From contig DATFMP010000098.1 of the NCBI GenBank assembly GCA_035266845.1, positions 1-19,380 on the forward strand: a stretch of DNA of 19,380 nt. Direction: 5' to 3'. Position numbers and translations under genes: made by a program. The DNA comes from DATFMP01 sp035266845 (lineage in GTDB: Bacteria; SAR324; JACQKK01). A model generated the notes under the pieces. That model worked only from the letters and a program-made list of their open reading frames with translations, ran no database searches and was not told the DNA's origin. Numbering within the stretch: position 1 is the first letter of the stretch; every line of letters starts with the position of its first letter. Positions 16,131 through 19,380 of this stretch are shown piece by piece.

Positions 16131-17306
16131 ATGTTTCCCGCGCCGCTCCGGCCCGAGATCGCGGCGCTCGAGACCTCCGGCATCGCCCAGGTCTTCGAGC
16201 TCGGCTTCGGCCGCGACAACCTCATTCCGCTGTGGGTCGGCGAAGGCGACCTGACGACGCCAGCCTTCATCTGCGATGCGGCGACGCGGGCGCTCGCCGA
16301 CGGCAAGACCTTCTACACCCGCAAGCTCGGCATCCCGCGGCTCTGCGCGGCGCTCGCCGACTACACCAACCGGCTCTACGGCTGCGCAGTGACGGATCGG
16401 CGCGTGGCGGTGACCAGCTCGGGCATGAACGGCATCATGCTGGTGCTGCAGGCGATCCTCGGTCCCGGCGACAACGTCGTGGTGGTCTCGCCGATCTGGC
16501 CCAACATCGTCGCCGCGGTGCGCATCGCCGGCGGCATCGACCGGCCGGTGCGGCTCGACCTGCTTCCCGAGGGCGGCTTCCGGCTCGACCTCGACCGCCT
16601 GTTCGACGCGGTCGACGCGCGCACGCGGGCGATCTTCATCGCCTCGCCGAGCAACCCGACCGGCTGGGTCATGACGGCGGAAGACCAGCGCGCGGTGCTC
16701 GACCTGTGCCGCGCGCGCGGCATCTGGATGCTGGCCGACGAGGTCTACGCGCGCTTCGTCTACGACGACCTCGCAGCCGGGCGCGCGGCGGCGCCCTCGT
16801 TCCTCGAATTCGCCGGGGCCGACGACCCGCTGGTCGTGGTCAACAGCTTCTCCAAGGCCTGGGCGATGACCGGCTGGCGCCTGGGCTGGCTGACGGTGCC
16901 GCCGCCCCTGATGGACACGCTCGACCGGCTGATCGAGTTCAACACTTCGGGCGCGCAGCCCTTCCTGCAGGAGGCTGCGGTCGTCGCCATCGAGGAGGGC
17001 GAGCCCTTCGTGCACGAGGTGGTCGAGCGGTGCCGGCGCGGCGGCGAGCTGGTATTCCAGCGCCTCGCCGCCCTGCCGCGCGTGCGCCTGGCACGGCCGC
17101 GCGGCGCGTTCTACGCCTTCTTCGCGCTCGACGGCCTGAGCGACAGCCTGAGCTACGCCAAGCGCCTGATCGACGAGGTCGGCGTCGGCCTGGCGCCGGG
17201 CTCGGCCTTCGGCCCCGGCGGCGAGGGCCACCTGCGACTCTGTTTTGCGAGCTCGACCGAGCGCCTCTCCGCCGCCCTCGACCGCCTCGAGCCGGCGTTG
17301 CGGTAG
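16131..17306 (+). CDS. Class I/II PLP-dependent aminotransferase
   Basis: A 391-residue fold-type I aminotransferase of the aspartate aminotransferase superfamily. Cofactor and substrate residues are SPSNPTG (172-178), D203 in LADEVYARFVY, the Schiff-base lysine K242 in NSFSKAWAMTGWRLGW, and R369 in HLRLCFAS, the carboxylate-binding arginine. The amino acid substrate is not predictable. The ATG at 16131 starts two bases after the acetoacetyl-CoA synthetase stop. A GTG at 16125 would overlap that stop (GTGA), so translational coupling is likely. Codon choice is rich in CTC and GTC, unlike genes to the left of 15.7 kb. A diverged copy of its last codons recurs at 19235, beyond the AT-rich island that starts right after its stop codon. 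Confidence 0.9.
   Translation: MFPAPLRPEIAALETSGIAQVFELGFGRDNLIPLWVGEGDLTTPAFICDAATRALADGKTFYTRKLGIPRLCAALADYTNRLYGCAVTDRRVAVTSSGMNGIMLVLQAILGPGDNVVVVSPIWPNIVAAVRIAGGIDRPVRLDLLPEGGFRLDLDRLFDAVDARTRAIFIASPSNPTGWVMTAEDQRAVLDLCRARGIWMLADEVYARFVYDDLAAGRAAAPSFLEFAGADDPLVVVNSFSKAWAMTGWRLGWLTVPPPLMDTLDRLIEFNTSGAQPFLQEAAVVAIEEGEPFVHEVVERCRRGGELVFQRLAALPRVRLARPRGAFYAFFALDGLSDSLSYAKRLIDEVGVGLAPGSAFGPGGEGHLRLCFASSTERLSAALDRLEPALR
17205..17300 (+). repeat. Left copy of the direct repeat flanking the AT-rich island (aminotransferase 3' end)
   Basis: 17205-17266 aligns without gaps to 19235-19296 with 7 mismatches in 62 bases. After a 21-base stretch absent from the right copy, CGAGCCGGCG-TGCG matches again. 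It includes an identical 13-base core GCGAGCTCGACCG. The repeat is inside the coding sequence and ends almost at the stop codon. Confidence 0.8.
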
Positions 17307-17340
17307 GTAAATCTTACAAATTCACTAGCAACGCCAACGT

Positions 17341-17355
17341 AGCTGAGCCTCAGCT
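17341..17355. repeat. 15-bp perfect palindrome after the aminotransferase
   Basis: AGCTGAG-C-CTCAGCT is a perfect palindrome 35 bases past the aminotransferase stop, at the left edge of the AT-rich island. The sequence after it (CTATTAGC) is not a proper T-run, so terminator function is doubtful. It could be an operator or part of the island's end. Confidence 0.4.
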
Positions 17356-17399
17356 CTATTAGCTTTCTGCTACTAGCCGCCGATCGCAAATATTGTGTG

Positions 17400-17405
17400 T
17401 ATAAT
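17400..17405 (+). promoter_or_regulatory. Consensus -10 box (TATAAT) upstream of the DUF2971 gene
   Basis: A perfect TATAAT lies 28 bases before the GTG start of the DUF2971-type gene. No recognisable -35 hexamer is found 16-18 bases upstream (the region reads CCGCCGATCGC). Within AT-rich DNA the box could be chance, but its position fits a promoter for the island's genes. Confidence 0.4.
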
Positions 17406-17432
17406 ATGCCCTGCCCGTAACCTAAGATTGCC

Positions 17433-18404
17433 GTGGATTCGGAGAGCATGGAACCTACATCCGATCAGATTAATCTTGCAAAAATATTTCATCCCTACGC
17501 GTTCGAACGGCATATGTACGTGAAATCAAAGGGCACGCGCTTTGTGCATTATACACATGCCGATGCAGCGATGAATATTTTGAGAACCAAACAGGTATGG
17601 ATGCGCAAGACCTCATGCATGGATGACTTCATGGAGGTGCAACACGGTCTTGAATGTCTTCTAGCAGCGTACGGAAGTTCCCAAGGGGACAGATTCAAAT
17701 CGGCATTAGATGGTATTTTCCCAAACATATCTGGAGAGATCGAACAGTTATTCAACGGGTGGATACCGCATTTTCAAATTGATACATACATTACATGCGT
17801 CTCTGAACACGCCGACGCTGAAGATACCTTCGGTCGCCTTTCAATGTGGCGCACTTACAAAGATGCGCCAGGCGTCGCGCTCGTTCTGAATAACAAAGCT
17901 TTTCTTAGTCCGTCCAATGCATTGAAGGCGTACACGAGTCCCGTTTCCTATCTTACTAACGATGCATTTTGCAGCGAGCTCGGGAAAATAGCAGACTCGA
18001 TAGAATCAGACTCTGCCTTTCTGAGTAAGCAGGATCGGCAAGCAATCGTGGGTTATGTTTTCAATGCCTTCAAATTTGCTGTGTTATGCTCGAAACATCC
18101 CGGATTCCATGAAGAAAGGGAGTGGCGCGTCGTTTATTCACCTAGACTTTAGAAGTCTGAGTATCTCATTAAGGATATTGAAATTGTTGGTGGAATGCCG
18201 CAACCGATTTACAAGATTCCATTGAGGAACATACCTGAAGAGGGTTTCGTCGGGGCCGAGATTCCCGAACTTATCGATCGAATCATTATCGGTCCGACGC
18301 AGTATCCCTCCGCAGCTAGGGAAGCATTTGAATATCTTCTTGAACAAGCGGGTGTTCATGACTCGGCCGACCGCGTAATTGTTTCAGATTTACCGCTTAG
18401 ATGA
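17433..18404 (+). pseudogene. DUF2971-family protein interrupted by one in-frame amber codon
   Basis: The first part codes for 239 residues ending at a TAG (18150-18152). The same frame then continues for 83 more residues to a TGA at 18404, giving a 323-codon gene of normal DUF2971 length. DUF2971 signatures are TRFVHYTHADAAMNILRTKQVW (35-56), CMDDFMEVQHGLE (62-74), RLSMWRTYKDAPGVAL (135-150) and HEEREWRVVYSP (226-237). The part after the stop, IVGGMPQPIYKIPLR, is the expected family C-terminus. The family function is unproven. The HYT-ILxxxxxW pattern recalls ADP-ribosyltransferase-like folds, which is my inference only. The start is GTG 17433 or ATG 17448; neither has a strong ribosome binding site. 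Codons are AT-richer than those of the neighbours. Readthrough, recent nonsense mutation or sequencing error are all possible. Confidence 0.72.
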
Positions 18405-18440
18405 GGGCATAAAAGAATCTGGCCATAGTAGCGGAAGACC

Positions 18441-19196
18441 ATGAAAGTGGCGATTTATCCCCCAACACCAATTTTTTCAAAAAGCGAAAAGCGGCTACTT
18501 TTTTTAATGGTCAGATTGCTGCTTGAGAACATGGATCAGCATGCAGATTCGAATCTGCCTCCCGGTATGGTTGCACTCACGGACAAGGAGGCTGACGAAC
18601 TAGTACGCAGCCTCGAAGCTCTGGTTGGGAAGCGGGAATTTGTTGAGGCATGCTATTTTGTCCAAGGCCTGACCAACCCGGATTCCGCAGAGCAAGCTCG
18701 ACTCCGAGAGATCTATTTGTCTGCTCGAAACCGGCGAGGCCGAACTCGCGCGCTAGCGTCAATACACTGGGCCCAATTTCAGGCGAGATTTGGGTTAATA
18801 AATGAAAATACGCGCCATGCAAACACGGCTCGTATGGACTTTGCGCATTTCAAGAGAATGGAAGAGCGTTTGCTCGCTTCGCTTGGGATTCACGAAAATG
18901 TTATCAAATTAGTTTTATGGATTATTGACGATCAAGAGAGCCAAATTGAAATGGCGAGGGTCGGCCGGAGATCATTACGACATGGTACGATAAAACCGTT
19001 GGTCGCTGATCCTATTTATCGCTGGCGTGAGAATCGGGGCAAAACTCGAGATTTGCGAGTCTCTACAACGAGTATTTCTGCCGCGATCACGATAGTCGCC
19101 AACATTTCCATCTTGTTTACAACCCGTGATTGGAGCGTAACTGGAACCCTTTCTACAATGGCAGGCGCATTGGCAGCGATGGCCGCCAGAGAATAA
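18441..19196 (+). CDS. Unrecognised 251-residue protein with C-terminal membrane hairpin
   Basis: I do not recognise this protein. Residues 15-75 are helical and mixed charged (KSEKRLLFLMVRLLLEN, then TDKEADELVRSLEALVGKREFVEACYFVQGL). Residues 80-205 are basic and polar, with RNRRGRTRALASIHWAQFQARFG and a hydrophobic patch VIKLVLWIIDD (154-164). Two hydrophobic segments at about 209-226 and 231-248, separated by TTRDW, would form a membrane hairpin at the very C-terminus. The ATG is preceded by CGGAAG. It follows the DUF2971 gene by 36 bases on the same strand, so the two form one module. The composition is AT-richer than the host genes. A soluble domain with a membrane anchor is common in defence effectors, but nothing here proves that role. 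Confidence 0.6.
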   Translation: MKVAIYPPTPIFSKSEKRLLFLMVRLLLENMDQHADSNLPPGMVALTDKEADELVRSLEALVGKREFVEACYFVQGLTNPDSAEQARLREIYLSARNRRGRTRALASIHWAQFQARFGLINENTRHANTARMDFAHFKRMEERLLASLGIHENVIKLVLWIIDDQESQIEMARVGRRSLRHGTIKPLVADPIYRWRENRGKTRDLRVSTTSISAAITIVANISILFTTRDWSVTGTLSTMAGALAAMAARE

Positions 19197-19234
19197 TCAG
19201 AGCAGCGAGCAGCGAGACATGTTACGTTGTTGGA

Positions 19235-19380
19235 GCCTTCGGCCGCGGCGGCGAGCGCCACTTGCGGCTCTGCTTCGCGAGCTCGACCGCGCGCCTCGAG
19301 CCGGCGCTGCGCTGGCGTCTCGCCGCGCCCCCGGAAACCGCACCGGGCGCCCTCGGTGCTGCGCCATTGACGGCGCGGCG
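19235..19380 (+). pseudogene. Fragment: second, diverged copy of the aminotransferase C-terminus
   Basis: The frame from 19235 reads AFGRGGERHLRLCFASSTARLEPALR, matching the aminotransferase C-terminus (AFGPGGEGHLRLCFASSTER and RLEPALR) apart from a clean seven-codon deletion. It then continues WRLAAPPETAP without a stop to the window edge. There is no start codon in this frame on the island side, so it is a 3' fragment. It looks like the original chromosomal end of an aminotransferase allele displaced by the island, or the end of a second paralogue. Confidence 0.75.

Larger units (their letters stand above)
17307..19234. mobile_element. AT-rich genomic islet inserted at the 3' end of the aminotransferase gene
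   Basis: Base composition drops abruptly after the aminotransferase stop and rises again at about 19235, where a diverged second copy of the aminotransferase 3' end begins. The islet holds the DUF2971 gene and the unknown membrane-anchored gene but no integrase or transposase. Its ends carry GTAA-ATC-TTAC on the left and a tandem AGCAGCG pair (19201-19214) on the right, and no long terminal inverted repeats. It could be carried by homologous recombination, or be the remnant or edge of a larger element. Confidence 0.6.

Noticed and set aside
18195..18404. A separate 69-residue gene after the DUF2971 gene
   Set aside because: It is in the same frame as the DUF2971 gene and carries its expected C-terminus, and its ATG is an internal Met codon. 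I treat it as the tail of an interrupted gene.
17307..19234. Integron gene cassette explanation for the islet
   Set aside because: No attC-like pair of RYYYAAC/GTTRRRY sites with the right spacing was found at the ends, and there are two genes with their own spacer and a flanking coding-sequence duplication.

Overview
The window is a very GC-rich chromosomal segment. It looks proteobacterial: E. coli-like DdlA, MutY and RibE architectures, a MetY-type sulfhydrylase, GC-rich codon choice and dense tandem genes with short gaps. Gammaproteobacteria would fit, but I cannot fix the lineage from the sequence alone, and Alphaproteobacteria are possible. No rRNA, tRNA, CRISPR array or recognisable transposase is visible.

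Layout. From 1 to about 12.5 kb almost everything reads on the minus strand. In order along the map there is the start of a YraQ/ArsP-like permease (1-329), a DHA2-type 14-helix drug exporter (434-1981), a CoA-binding protein (2133-2666), a two-helix membrane protein of unknown role (2921-3598) coupled to a MetY-type O-acetylhomoserine sulfhydrylase (3617-4936), and a cupin (5166-5669). After one small plus-strand SHOCT-like protein (5875-6177) come D-Ala-D-Ala ligase (6206-7321), a large putative surface lipoprotein with a Trp/His/Gly-rich tail and a good terminator (7540-9648), then mutY and an MFS carrier in tandem (9983-12491). Riboflavin synthase alpha chain (12672-13262) runs on the plus strand. 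It is followed by a minus-strand HicB-HicA toxin-antitoxin pair (13362-13940), and then by acetoacetyl-CoA synthetase (14167-16128) with a class I/II aminotransferase on the plus strand.

Two discontinuities dominate the right-hand part. First, synonymous codon choice changes inside the acetoacetyl-CoA synthetase gene at about 15.69-15.79 kb. Valine and leucine are almost all GTG/CTG before this point and GTC/CTC-rich after it, and the new style continues through the aminotransferase. This means either a mosaic gene made by homologous recombination or a chimeric assembly joint in a conserved motif. Second, right after the aminotransferase stop codon the sequence drops to a much more AT-rich island of about 1.9 kb (17307-19234). 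The island carries a DUF2971-family gene broken by one in-frame amber codon and an unrecognised 251-residue protein with a C-terminal membrane hairpin. On its far side the sequence returns to GC-rich DNA that begins with a second, diverged copy of the 3' end of the aminotransferase. That is the footprint of an insertion or recombination at the gene's 3' end. This island is the best candidate for an undescribed accessory (possibly defence-type) module, although its function is not shown by the sequence.

Several intergenic spaces carry G/C-run hairpins. Two of the spaces (2776-2893 and 5011-5058) share a bipartite two-hairpin unit, in one case in both orientations. The space upstream of the lipoprotein holds a cluster of TTTCTGAC sites, and the hicB promoter has an 8-8-8 inverted repeat over its -35 element.
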